DNA of 64,000 nt, from assembly GCA_027382625.1 (NCBI GenBank), contig JAJKFJ010021114.1, positions 62,001-126,000 of the forward strand. Direction: 5' to 3'. Below the pieces are notes generated by a model, which was given only the letters and a program-made list of their open reading frames with translations, was not told where the DNA came from and made no database searches. The position numbers and the translations under genes were made by a program. This document shows, one piece after another, positions 50,312 to 59,719 of the stretch; within the stretch, counting starts at the first letter, position 1; every line of letters begins with the position of its first letter. This stretch comes from Tetmemena sp. SeJ-2015 (lineage: Eukaryota > Ciliophora > Spirotrichea > Sporadotrichida > Oxytrichidae).

Positions 50312-50399
50312 GTGAGAGTATATGAAATAATATGAGTTTAATTTAAATAGGGCATTAATTTCTTCTAGTATGAACAATTAAAGTCTGCTGTGTGTGTTG

Positions 50400-51017
50400 A
50401 CTCATTTAGTCATCTTTGAGACAGGGTCTAATTTCTAATAAGGAGTGAGACTTCCCTTAGGTGCGTTGAGTTAGCTGTTAGTTAATTGACTCTAGCATTT
50501 CTGGATTCATGGTGATCTGCTTGGGAACTCTATCGCTTTCTCCAATCTTTGGAGTTGAAAATGCCACATAGGGTTTGAGCTAAAAAGAGAGTTTAGAACA
50601 TAACAATAATCGACAATGATTTCTTACCTTGAAGCCAGTAAGATCAGGGACGTTGTAGACAGGCACTTTTGAAATATCGAAGATGAATCCTCCCTTGCGA
50701 GTAGATCTTCCAAAGGGTCTTTCGAGTTTCTCTGGACATCTCTGATTTTAAGTTGACCTTTGTAGCCCTATTTTTTGTACTGCTCTTTTTAGTAAAGAGG
50801 CATGGCGTGGGGGTTCTTGAACTTGCTGCTCTTGGTGAGTTTGTAAGAGTACATTCCAAGTCGCTTTCTGAAGACTGAAAATCCAAACACTTGTTGATAG
50901 AGCAGCTAGCTCCCTATGTTTTGGGAAAGGAGCACTTGATTGGTGAGGGTGGGTTGAGTGAGGGAGGCAGAGTGCATAAAAGTTTGGGACTACCTCATAA
51001 TTATCTTTTGCATCATT
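50400..51017 (-). CDS. MRPL41: mitochondrial large-subunit ribosomal protein mL41
   Basis: ATG at 51017 begins MMQKIIMRQSQTFMHSASLT, a plausible mitochondrial presequence. The core reads KGGFIFDISKVPVYNVPDLT GFK, intron 50580-50627 (48 nt), LKPYVAFSTPKIGESDRVPK. The VPDLTGFKLKPYV block is the signature of mL41. The reading frame then runs ...NPEMLESINQQLTQ without a TGA well past the likely end, so the last coding segment is probably terminated by an MDS boundary or lies elsewhere; the lower coordinate is approximate. Confidence 0.85.
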
Positions 51018-51130
51018 TTTATAAATATTTATAATTCACAAGTCTATTACCCTGCTAGTTCATTCTCACTTAGTGCAGATAATAAATTGAATTAGATTGA
51101 TAATAAATTAATAATTATTTAGAAAGAGAA

Positions 51131-51180
51131 ATGGTTGGCGAGATGAGAGCCCTCATTAAGGGAGTGGTCAAGGACCATAG
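51131..51180 (+). CDS. short first exon next to the mobile element
   Basis: ATG at 51131 encodes MVGEMRALIKGVVKDHRL, followed by a good GT...AG intron (about 51185-51225). Coding-like sequence then continues until it meets the left inverted repeat of the mobile element at 51272. Likely the start of a host gene whose remainder lies beyond 53.58 kb, but the phase across the intron does not match that remainder, so an additional junction is needed. Confidence 0.35.
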
Positions 51181-51270
51181 ACTTGTAAGTCATTATTCCA
51201 CTAATTACTTATAAATTATTTGTAGGGTTAACTCATATGTTATCACACATTTATTTTTTATTATGTGATA

Positions 51271-51471
51271 CTATTGTAGTATCAGCATTGATTTAGCGAA
51301 ATTTTTAAAATTACGTTGACTGGCGGTTGCCTCTACATGATCATCTTTCCGGCTGTGGCTGCTCAAATGCGTGGCAGTTGACTTGTCTGGCTTCAAATCT
51401 CTGTGAACTATATTTAATTTAAACCGGTATTCAATTAAAAGTACACTATAATTAAATTTATCAAGCGCCAT
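51271..51471 (-). CDS. kinase-loop ORF in left inverted repeat
   Basis: The outward-facing frame begins MALDKFNYSVLLIEYRFKLN and includes IVHRDLKPDK, the catalytic-loop signature of Ser/Thr protein kinases with Lys where Asn is usual. Only this small part of a kinase fold is present (about 60 codons), so it cannot be an active kinase. It is either a captured host fragment or a convergent sequence. The copy in the right repeat is almost identical. Confidence 0.45.
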   Translation of the reverse strand: MALDKFNYSVLLIEYRFKLNIVHRDLKPDKSTATHLSSHSRKDDHVEATASQRNFKNFAKSMLILQ

Positions 51472-51689
51472 TTAAAAACATTTGACTAATCGACTAATGG
51501 ACTAATGGACTAATGGACTAAACGACTAAACGATTAATTTAGTAAAAATCTGAGAGTTTAGATTTAGATTACTAAGACATTGGTAGACTGGCTCGAGAAA
51601 ATAAGGTGTAAAAATTAGTCAATTAGTCCGTTTTTGGGCAAGAATGAAATGGAATTAATTTATTAGGGCATGAATTAAACTTAATCTCT
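51272..51689 (+). repeat. left terminal inverted repeat
   Basis: 418 bp matching 53168-53582 in reverse complement. It contains an outward-facing ORF with a kinase catalytic-loop motif, an 8-bp iteron array at 51484-51538 and two inverted iteron copies at about 51617-51632. High identity between the two repeats implies recent insertion or gene conversion. Confidence 0.9.
51484..51538 (+). repeat. 8-bp iteron array, left
   Basis: Six to seven tandem units of the type GACTAATC / GACTAATG / GACTAAAC in register every 8 bp. Two inverted copies of the same core occur at about 51617-51632. Iterons near the ends are the usual binding sites of Rep initiators. Confidence 0.7.
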
Positions 51690-51752
51690 GGTTGAATATT
51701 TAGAGATATCTTAAAAGAATACTCCTTGATTAAACTGTTATAATTTTAAGCA

Positions 51753-53111
51753 ATGGAATCGCGCAACTCTTCATTGGGAGACAAAGGCAGCTCATTTATG
51801 CGGAAAGCATTCTTCTTGGCGCTCACCGTAGGCATTTCAAAAGATCAAGCTGCCAAGGTGGAGCGGGACTTGCAGAAAAGATTTCCTGACGTTGAGGAGG
51901 TGTCCGTCTTTGAGACCCAGAAGGACTAGGCGCAATATATGGCAATATTCCTCAGGACGAACACATTTGGCCGCAACAAGCAGTACTTCAATAACCCCAA
52001 TTACTGCGGCAAATAGTTCCTGGACAAGTCCGGCTTGGAATCAAAGGCGATCAGACGGAGCAATCTTACCCAGGCTATAAAATAAATCAGGCCCGTCAGC
52101 ATTTACACAGGATCGCTCCAAAGATTGCTAGAGGCCCTCAAAATTAGCCCCACTGAGCAAAGAATTCCGGGAAGAGTGAAGCTTGATGAAGAGCTGATGG
52201 AAGGAGACCCAGTCGTCTAGAAGGTGATCGAGCTCATCAGGTCAGGCAGAGTGCAGAGCTTCCAGGATCTCTTCAATCAGAACTAAGACAATGCTGTGAT
52301 GTGCGAGATGCTCACGGATGGAAAGAAAAAGCTGGAGACCTTATTTAAGCTCTACAGGAACGCGGGCGCGATACCAGAGCCAAACCTGTCTCACATCGAG
52401 GAGCTGCTCTCCTATCTATAGAGAATGAGATTAGTCCGTGGCAAAGATAAATAAGGCAGCTCGATTTCGGCAGAGATTGTTCAGGAGTACTAGCTGCAAG
52501 AGGCTCTAGACGCTCTGTATGAGGTGATAGTAAAGCAGAGCAATTCAAAGATGAAGTGTGTTTGGCTGCATGGAGAAAACGGCACCGGGAAAAGTACTTT
52601 GGCAGGCCTGATGGCGAAAATCTTCTCGTCAGAAATATTGGAAGAGGTTGCCGAAAGCTTTGCTTTAGATCAGAGAAAAACTGGCTTACCGCCTACTTTG
52701 GTCATCCTGGATGAAGTGAACTCTCCTGTCTTCTTCGGACACAAAGGGATAGCGAAGATGAAGAGATTCCTTGAGGGGAAAGGGTTTGTGGTCAATGTGA
52801 AGCATGGAGACGCAGATAAAAGATACCTGAACTGCTCGGTTATGGTGACATCAAATAAGACGCCACTGAAGAAAATGGATGAGCTAGATCGAGGAGCATT
52901 TCTGGCAAGGGTCAAATTTGTGGAAATGCGCAGGCGCGCAGGATACGTAGCCAAAGAATTCCCGTTTGCCGCAGATGAGCTGGCATAATACTTTGAGGAA
53001 AGATTGATCATGGAACGGCTCATTCATGGCCAAGGTGGCCTAGACGAAGATGAGCTTGCGGATACTAACACCTAAGATATGACAGAAGTGAATGAAGGGC
53101 ACTTTGCCTGA
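51753..53111 (+). CDS. Rep-like superfamily 3 helicase, ciliate code
   Basis: ATG 51753 to TGA 53109-53111, 452 residues, no introns or IESs. The C-terminal half is an SF3 AAA+ helicase: Walker A GENGTGKS (residues 274-281), Walker B LVILDEV (316-322) and motif C SVMVTSNK (362-369), in the order and spacing of viral and plasmid Rep proteins. The N-terminus looks like a Rep endonuclease domain with motif I-like FFLALT (20-25). A stretch aligned by eye with the HUH motif reads AQYMAIFLRT (60-69), so the metal-binding histidines appear to be missing. No clear YxxK nickase motif follows. Predicted role: replication initiator/helicase of the element. It could be nickase-defective, or use an unrecognised catalytic site. 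TAA/TAG are read as Gln throughout; TGA is the stop. Confidence 0.88.
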
Positions 53112-53167
53112 TTGCTTTGGATGAAAGCAGAGCGTATAATGCACATTTAAGCTTATAAGTTATTTCT

Positions 53168-53582
53168 AGAGATTAAGTTTAATTCATGCCCTAATAAATT
53201 AATTCCATTTCATTCTTGCCCAAAAACGGACTAATTGACTAATTTTTACACCTTATTTTCTCGAGCCAGTCTACCAATGTCTTAGTAATCTAAATCTAAA
53301 CTCTCAGATTTTTACTAAATTAATCGTTTAGTCGTTTAGTCCATTAGTCCATTAGTCCATTAGTCGATTAGTCAAATGTTTTTAAATGGCGCTTGATAAA
53401 TTTAATTATAGTGTACTTTTAATTGAATACCGGTTTAAATTAAATATAGTTCACAGAGATTTGAAGCCAGACAAGTCAACTGCCACGCATTTGAGCAGCC
53501 ACAGCCGGAAAGATGATCATGTAGAGGCAACCGCCAGTCAACGTAAAAAAAATTTCGCTAAATCAATGCTGATACTACAATA
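53168..53582 (-). repeat. right terminal inverted repeat
   Basis: Reverse-complement partner of 51272-51689, with its own iteron array at about 53321-53373 and a plus-strand copy of the kinase-loop ORF at 53386-53595. Confidence 0.9.
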
Positions 53583-53595
53583 TCATACATTGTGA
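53386..53595 (+). CDS. kinase-loop ORF in right inverted repeat
   Basis: Second copy of the outward-facing ORF, again with IVHRDLKPDK. It diverges from the left copy only near its C-terminus (ASQRKKNFAKS versus ASQRNFKNFAKS), where the outer repeat has small indels, and it runs a few codons into the flanking DNA. Confidence 0.45.
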   Translation: MALDKFNYSVLLIEYRFKLNIVHRDLKPDKSTATHLSSHSRKDDHVEATASQRKKNFAKSMLILQYHTL

Positions 53596-54290
53596 TAAAG
53601 ATTTTAAAACCTTTATATAGCCCAACGACTATAAGTTCCACTACAATCAACCTCTGTTCTCTCAGACATTCTTGAAGGGCCTTAAGAAATATTTTTTGAA
53701 TAGACAGATGACTAAAACTCACGTCTCCTTCCCCCTCATCGCCTTATTCTTTATTAAATATATACTCCTTATGCGTAAGCAGCAATTATTCAAGATCATG
53801 CAAACAATAAAGCTAAAATCTAATAAACTACTGTATAGTTGTTCACCGTTCCTTGGTGCATGTTTACCCTGGTTTTCAGATACTTCCAATCTGGTCACAT
53901 GGCTAGAAACATGCAACCCCAAAACTATCTCTACAGAAAGGGATACTACGGACTACAGCAGCAATACAACATGAACCCTGACAACCACTTCGATGGAAAC
54001 TTAAACTGCTGGACAACTGACCCAATACAAATATCACATATTATATATATCCTAGCAATAAAACATATATTCAGTAAATGTGCGGAGTTGATGTTGGACC
54101 CAAGAGACCTTGGGAAGATCTTAAGGAACCAGAAAAGGTTCTCTTTAAATTCCAAAGAGAAAGCACAGAGGACGTTAGAAAGAAGGTCAATGGATATAGA
54201 GGCTTCTGAATCTAAAAAGCATCTTGCGAAACGATAAGTGCTTTTTCTATAGTTGGCTAAATCAGACTAGTTCTTTCACTTTATCGGCAA
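53590..54290 (+). CDS. host coding segment right of the element
   Basis: Immediately right of the element the plus strand reads CDKDFKTFIQPNDYKFHYNQ, PLFSQTFLKGLKKYF. After an AT-rich interruption it continues FRYFQSGHMARNMQPQNYLY, RKGYYGLQQQYNMNPDNHFD and later AELMLDPRDLGKILRNQKRF. At least two further IES or intron junctions (about 53740-53870 and 54025-54075) are needed. No family recognised. 54290-54527 is AT-rich with no gene. Confidence 0.45.
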
Positions 54291-54527
54291 GAAAGTCTTA
54301 TAGCTAATTCTATTTAACTCTTTCATTTCACAAAAATTAAATAAAACATCTATTATAATTCTTCATTTATTCCTATCAAAATAAATTGTGTATATATTAT
54401 TTTGATGTCAATAAAATATATATTCATATGTTTTATAGAAGCTTCTAAATCTCAACTTTTTTAAGTAGAATATATGATTTGAGTAATCTTAAATTGAAAA
54501 TTATATAGCATTAAAGATAAATCTGAT

Positions 54528-57500
54528 ATGCAGATTCCTTTACACACTTAGACTCCATTAAAAATATGGAGAAATAAGAACCTCCTCTTCATCTTAATTA
54601 TATTTATTTATAATTTTGCTGCAAAGTAATCTCTCATTTAAAAATAAATTAATTTTTGAAAGCTTGAATTCTTATTAGTTTTGTTTAAATTCGGAAATAG
54701 CGCTCTCCCTACTTAGTACCTGGCTTGGAATTTCTTCAGTGTAGATGCATTGGGTGATAGCTATAACCTTGTGGCCTCAAGCGGCGCCCCAGATCCTAAA
54801 TTCAATATCCGTAAGTTATTTATAAATTAGTTTACCATCCTGAATCCATCTGATCATAATTTTAGAGTACTAACTTACCACTGCCGCAGTTCAATCATAC
54901 ACAGGCTTTTTGTTTTAAACTGATAACACTGCTTGCGCTCTGCCAAATACTGCATTCAACATAGGGACTACATTCACGTTCACTGCTTGGGTGTATTTAA
55001 CTGACCTTGCATCTGAGCAGGTGATTTGGTGCAAGCTTATGATCCACACTACTTACGTCGTCTCAGCCAGGGTCTGCGTCAAAATCAAATCTAATGCCAT
55101 ATGGGCTGGAGTCAATTCAGCTGGTTCCACAGCAACTGGCACTTATGTAGAGTCCAGTACCTTAGTATCGCCAGCACTTGGCTGGAACTTTATCTCTGTT
55201 GTATTTGCACCATCAGGTGGTGTTTCCACTGTCAAGGCTACTGTTTACAAACCAGATGGAACCAACGTAGTTGGCTCAACCATTTCTCTGACTGCTTTGC
55301 TAACTGATTCAGCCTAATTTACATCATGTTTAGGAGGAATCCTTACTTGCACCACTTGCACTATTACTACAACATATACAGTCACTTTAGGAATGAGCGG
55401 TGTCGTCAGTACAATTAGGCTATACAACTATACCTCCATTATTTAACTAAATTTTTTATTAATTTTAAATTGGTTTATGCACTTACTGCTGCTTAGATTA
55501 CTGGACACGTAATGACTACTGGCTGCAATAAGCTTTGCTTGCTCTGCAAGACTGAGGATAATGCGCAGTGCATTGAACAATACCCCTATCAAAAGATGGT
55601 CTATATCGACTTTATAAATTAATTTAAAAAATTAAGTTCATAAACTAGGAATTAATGTTTTACTAAATGACTTTGGTGTTCCTGATTACAGACAAACAAT
55701 TGAAGATCAGTCGCCTATGTACAAAAACGATTTCAAGGTAACTTTAATGCCATTAATGATAATTAAAGTTGGTGGGAACTGCTGCCACTGACCCCTATTA
55801 TGTGCACAACTAAGGATTGTACTTTAATAACAACCAGAATATTTACTCAAGGGCAGCAGTACTTTTCAACAGGAGTTCTTTCTCTCAAGAGTGGTGGTTC
55901 AGACCTTTTTCAAACATCAATACAGGCTAGTTCATTATGAAATTTATTTTATGAGAAAAGCTAACGTAAATTACTTGCCGCACCATTCATAATTTATGAT
56001 AGACTGCTACTACTTATACGATGACAGTTTTTTTCTAATTCACTGCTGCATCTTACCAAGTGGGAGTTTTCCTTGGAAATTCTACTCAATACATGAACAT
56101 CAGCTACAAGTTCAGTAAGCTCATGATTGCTTTGTTCATACATTTTATAGCGACTGACTTGTACAAATCAATAATTTATTGCCCTTTTAAAATGGCACTT
56201 CTTGTCTGTGACACTAATCAAGTTTTCTAAAACGAATACGAGGGTTTGCATTTACTACGATGCTGATGGAATTGTGTGTGGAGCCTCCACCTATACTTGG
56301 ATTTACTCAGACACTGGGACAAATAAGATAGATCTAGGATATGGATTTAATGGTAAGAAATAAATGCTCTTTGTTTAAGCAAATTTTATAGGAATGATAA
56401 GGCTTTACTATGCTTATGACTATCCGAAGCTCTATTCTCTCCCTAATTAGATTGTGAACTCAGGATGTACTTAATTCAACTCTTTTAAAATTTAATCTTT
56501 AAGTTGTGCGAATTGCGATAACTACTTCTCTGCAACTTGCTTCCCAAATTGCGGAATTAGTCAGTATGGAAGTAAGTGCACCAGCTGCCACTCCTACTGC
56601 AATTTAATTAATTCTTGTTACGATTCCGCGGTATATGCCTGCTTTTCTTGCGATGAAGTAGCCCACAAAATCTTCTACGCAGACACATTTTGCAAAGATA
56701 TTTTTTATTTTAAAGAGGTATGTGGAGATGGCTTAAACTATGGAACCTTTGAGTGTGACGATGGAAATCTGGTGAGTGGGGATGGCTGCTCGTCTACCTG
56801 CTATATTGAAAGCGGGTATCAATGCAGTGGAGGATCTTCTTCAACCCCTGACACTTGCTCAGAGATATGTGGAGATGGAATAGCTTTAGGAATCTTACCT
56901 TGTGACGATGGTATTATCATTTTACAATTAAAGATAGCATGATACAAATTTTTCCTCATGAAAATAATGTTATTGATGGCGATGGCTGTGATTCTACTTG
57001 CGCGGTTGAGCAATATTGGTAATGCGAGAACACAGCTAAAAACTCGAAGTCCGATTGCTTTGAAATATGTGGTGATGGAGTTTATCTTCTATGTTTTAGC
57101 CTACATATATTTATCTTGGACTGAAGTCAACAGTGAGTAGATACAAATTTGCTTGTGACGACGGTAACCTAATAAATGGAGATGGGTGCAATTAATACTG
57201 CGAATAAGAAACAGGATTCACTTGTAATTCACTTGGTGTTTGCAAAGAAATCTGTGGAGATGGAGTCGCTCATTTAGATGCTTGCGATGATGGGAACACA
57301 GTTGGGGGTGATGGATGCTCGTCAACTTGTACAATAGAAGCAGGTTATTCTTGCTCTGGTAGCATTTGCGTTGTGGCATATGGACCCTCAATTTAAAGTT
57401 ATACAGTCTCGAGGGATGATACGCAAATCAAACTTTTCCTCAACGACTCTATTCTCTTTTCTTACGCTTATGACTCGTCATCGTCAATAAGCTACTACAT

Positions 57501-59619
57501 TTTGGGCTCCTAGTCATTTTATTTTAATCTTATGGAGTTACGATTTCTTTCAACAACGACATAGCCACTAACTAAAAAACAGCCACAAATACACTGAGCT
57601 TTACAATAACGTTCAATGATGATATTCAGCTATACGGAGACGAGTTTTTTGTTGTAAACTTTAACCAAGAAGACTACATTAGTGCAACTTCCTCATATGC
57701 CTTAGTAGATTTTAATCAAAAAATAAGATTAAATAAAAAATTCACAATATAAGGTACCGCTTTATGGTCGAGAGATATCAAGTGTTACATTCTTTTAATT
57801 TATAATATGAGTGCAGTTGGAGCAGCAAGCGGCTTCGGAGGAATAATAGCTGCCGCTTGGATAGGTCTAGTTATTGTTTGGATCATCTTGGGAATGAAAG
57901 GGTAATTAAAGTTCTTGAAATTTAACTCAATCTTATAGTTTCCCGATAGCACCGATCTGGCATGTTACAACAGCACTTCAACTTTGTATTAAATTATAAT
58001 TTTAACATGCCTAGATTTTGCCACTTTCATAGTCCAATATGTCGACCTAAGGTAGATATATTGGAAAGGGCTTTGAGTATATTAACTTTCACATTTCATT
58101 CATACTCTTTGGAATATAACCAGATCAAAGAGACAATCCTGAAACCAAATATAAGTACTACTCCTACGACTATGCTTATTTTTATGGAACCTATAATGTG
58201 TTTGCTATGATGATAGATCTTTTCGTAGTAGTTGCTATTATAATGGGCGGAAGTTTAATAGTTGCAAGTGTTCTAGGAAAACCAGAGAAGGGGTAAATTG
58301 ATGTTCTTATATATTCTCTAGTGAATTATCGAGGTACACCTCTGCTAGAATCAAAGAAAGCTTGGTTATCTTTGTTGTGTCAATTATTTTCAACAAACTT
58401 ATGTTCCTAGGAATGTTTGGAGCAGGAAATCTAGAACTGGGAGGTAGCACTGCTGTCGCTGGTGGAGTAGTTCTTATCGTAAGTTTCTCATAATGGTTTC
58501 AACATTTTTAGATAATTGCGTTAGCCTTCATAGGTTTCCAAGGTTGGTAACTAGTTATTTACAGACAAGAAGTGAGTGAAGGGCAATCTTCCCCACCAAA
58601 AAGATGGAGAGGTTACTTCGGATATTTCAATAACAATGCATAATCTCAGGCTTTCTATTCTGTGTTCCTAGGAATGAAGTTCATGAGCTCTATATTTATG
58701 ATTGCGTTGTTGGATGACAAGCCAGTACAAATGATAATGCTTCTTGTTCTTTAATCTTTGGTAAGAAAGAATTGAGTTAACGATTTTAGTGGCTGGGATA
58801 TATCTTCATGGTAAAGCCTTACAAAGAGACCTACTTTAATGTAATGGCTTTAACAGATGAAGCTGGAGTTTTGATTTGTGTGGCACTCTTCTCAAACACT
58901 ATCTTTATCAATCCTTCTTAGAAATAATTTGCTCATTTTGAAAGTTTTAAATAATCCTGGACTGAACAGATTCGTGCTGACTGCAATAGGCTACTCTTAT
59001 GGAGTAGTAGTTACCCTCGTTATTATTCTGAATTACATATTCACGTTGGTATACTTCAGAGCTAGAAATCCACCAATCTTAGAATTACACTAAGACTACT
59101 CTATGCCAGTATAACCCAAAGGTCCAATTCATGCTTATATTTCAATTTAATTTAGATAATTCAGCCAGCTAGAAAAATGATGCAAATGCAAATCAAACCT
59201 ATGGGCCCTCAAGACCCTAATGAGTCAGACGTTGATATCAAGAAACCACAAAAGAAAATAGAAAAACCTGCGCCTCCACCTCCAAAGAAGAAAGCAATCA
59301 CACCTCCAGAGAAGCCAAGATCCAAGCCTAAGCCTCGCAGAAGAAGGCCCTCGCCCTCTGAAGATGAGTCTTCCTTATTACACAGAAGAAAGTGTAGACG
59401 TCACTGAAGACTATGATGATCTTCCGTCAGGTGATATTTATGATGGATCAAGAGGTGCTACCTCAAAATCTTGCTATTTATTTTACCAGAAAACCTTATG
59501 GAGCTGAGGCAAAAGTTACTAACGCATTTGGAACTTCAATGGGAGAGACAGACACTTCAGAGACTGTTAATTTCCAGGGTAGCTCGACATTTAACAAAAA
59601 ATCAGTAAAGTTTGAGTGA
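54528..59619 (+). CDS. large Cys-rich DUF4215-repeat membrane protein, copy 1
   Basis: ATG at 54528 leads into a signal-peptide-like stretch (NLLFILIIFIYNFAAK). Next is a LamG/concanavalin-like region (TFTFTAWVYLTDLASEQVIW, near 54970). Then come Cys-rich furin/growth-factor-receptor-like segments (CDNYFSATCFPNCGISQYGS) and a run of DUF4215 repeats at about 56715-57370 (CGDG...CDDGN...GDGCSSTC...G..C). After the repeats lie several hydrophobic helices, including GGIIAAAWIGLVIVWIILG near 57840, and a proline/lysine-rich cytosolic tail (EKPAPPPPKKKAITPPEKPR). Stop is TGA at 59617-59619. Introns and IESs are frequent. Likely a cell-surface or ciliary-membrane protein; ligand unknown. Confidence 0.7.
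56908..56957 (+). other. 50-bp putative IES in copy 1, pointer ATG
   Basis: ATG at 56908-56910 and 56958-56960. Removal yields PCDDENNVIDGDGCDSTC, completing a DUF4215 repeat. A 3-bp pointer is weak alone, but the frame and motif restoration support it. Confidence 0.6.
57079..57131 (+). other. 53-bp putative IES in copy 1, pointer AGT
   Basis: AGT at 57079-57081 and 57132-57134. Removal gives EICGDGVSRYKFACDDGNLI, a complete repeat unit. Confidence 0.6.
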
Positions 59620-59719
59620 CTAATTCACTTTATATATTGGAGAAGCTTGTTCATATTTTTATTATCATAGAGATTGATCTTCAATATTGAAGTCTGAAAA
59701 ATAATTTAATAATTAAAGA

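Larger units (their letters stand above)
51272..53582. mobile_element. 2.3-kb Rep-helicase element with long terminal inverted repeats
   Basis: The outer 418 bp on the left (51272-51689) and 415 bp on the right (53168-53582) are near-perfect inverted copies, differing by small indels near the outer ends. Between them sits one intron-free gene for a Rep-like SF3 helicase (51753-53111). Base composition of that gene is clearly more GC-rich than the surroundings. TAA/TAG serve as Gln about ten times in the gene, so it can only be made under this ciliate code. The heptamer TGTGATA lies just outside the left end (51264-51270) and 8 bp beyond the right end (53591-53597), a possible target-site duplication. 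No transposase, integrase or DDE motif is present. The layout suggests a Rep-encoding ssDNA replicon captured as an inverted-repeat element; it would be expected to be removed from the somatic nucleus. Confidence 0.88.

Noticed and set aside
51892..52080. Arg/Ser-rich ORF inside the Rep gene
   Set aside because: It is an out-of-frame shadow of the Rep reading frame, which is open over 452 codons with conserved SF3 motifs.
53905..53925. CCCCAAAA-like string as a telomere addition site
   Set aside because: It is a single unit within coding-like sequence with no second repeat; not distinguishable from chance.
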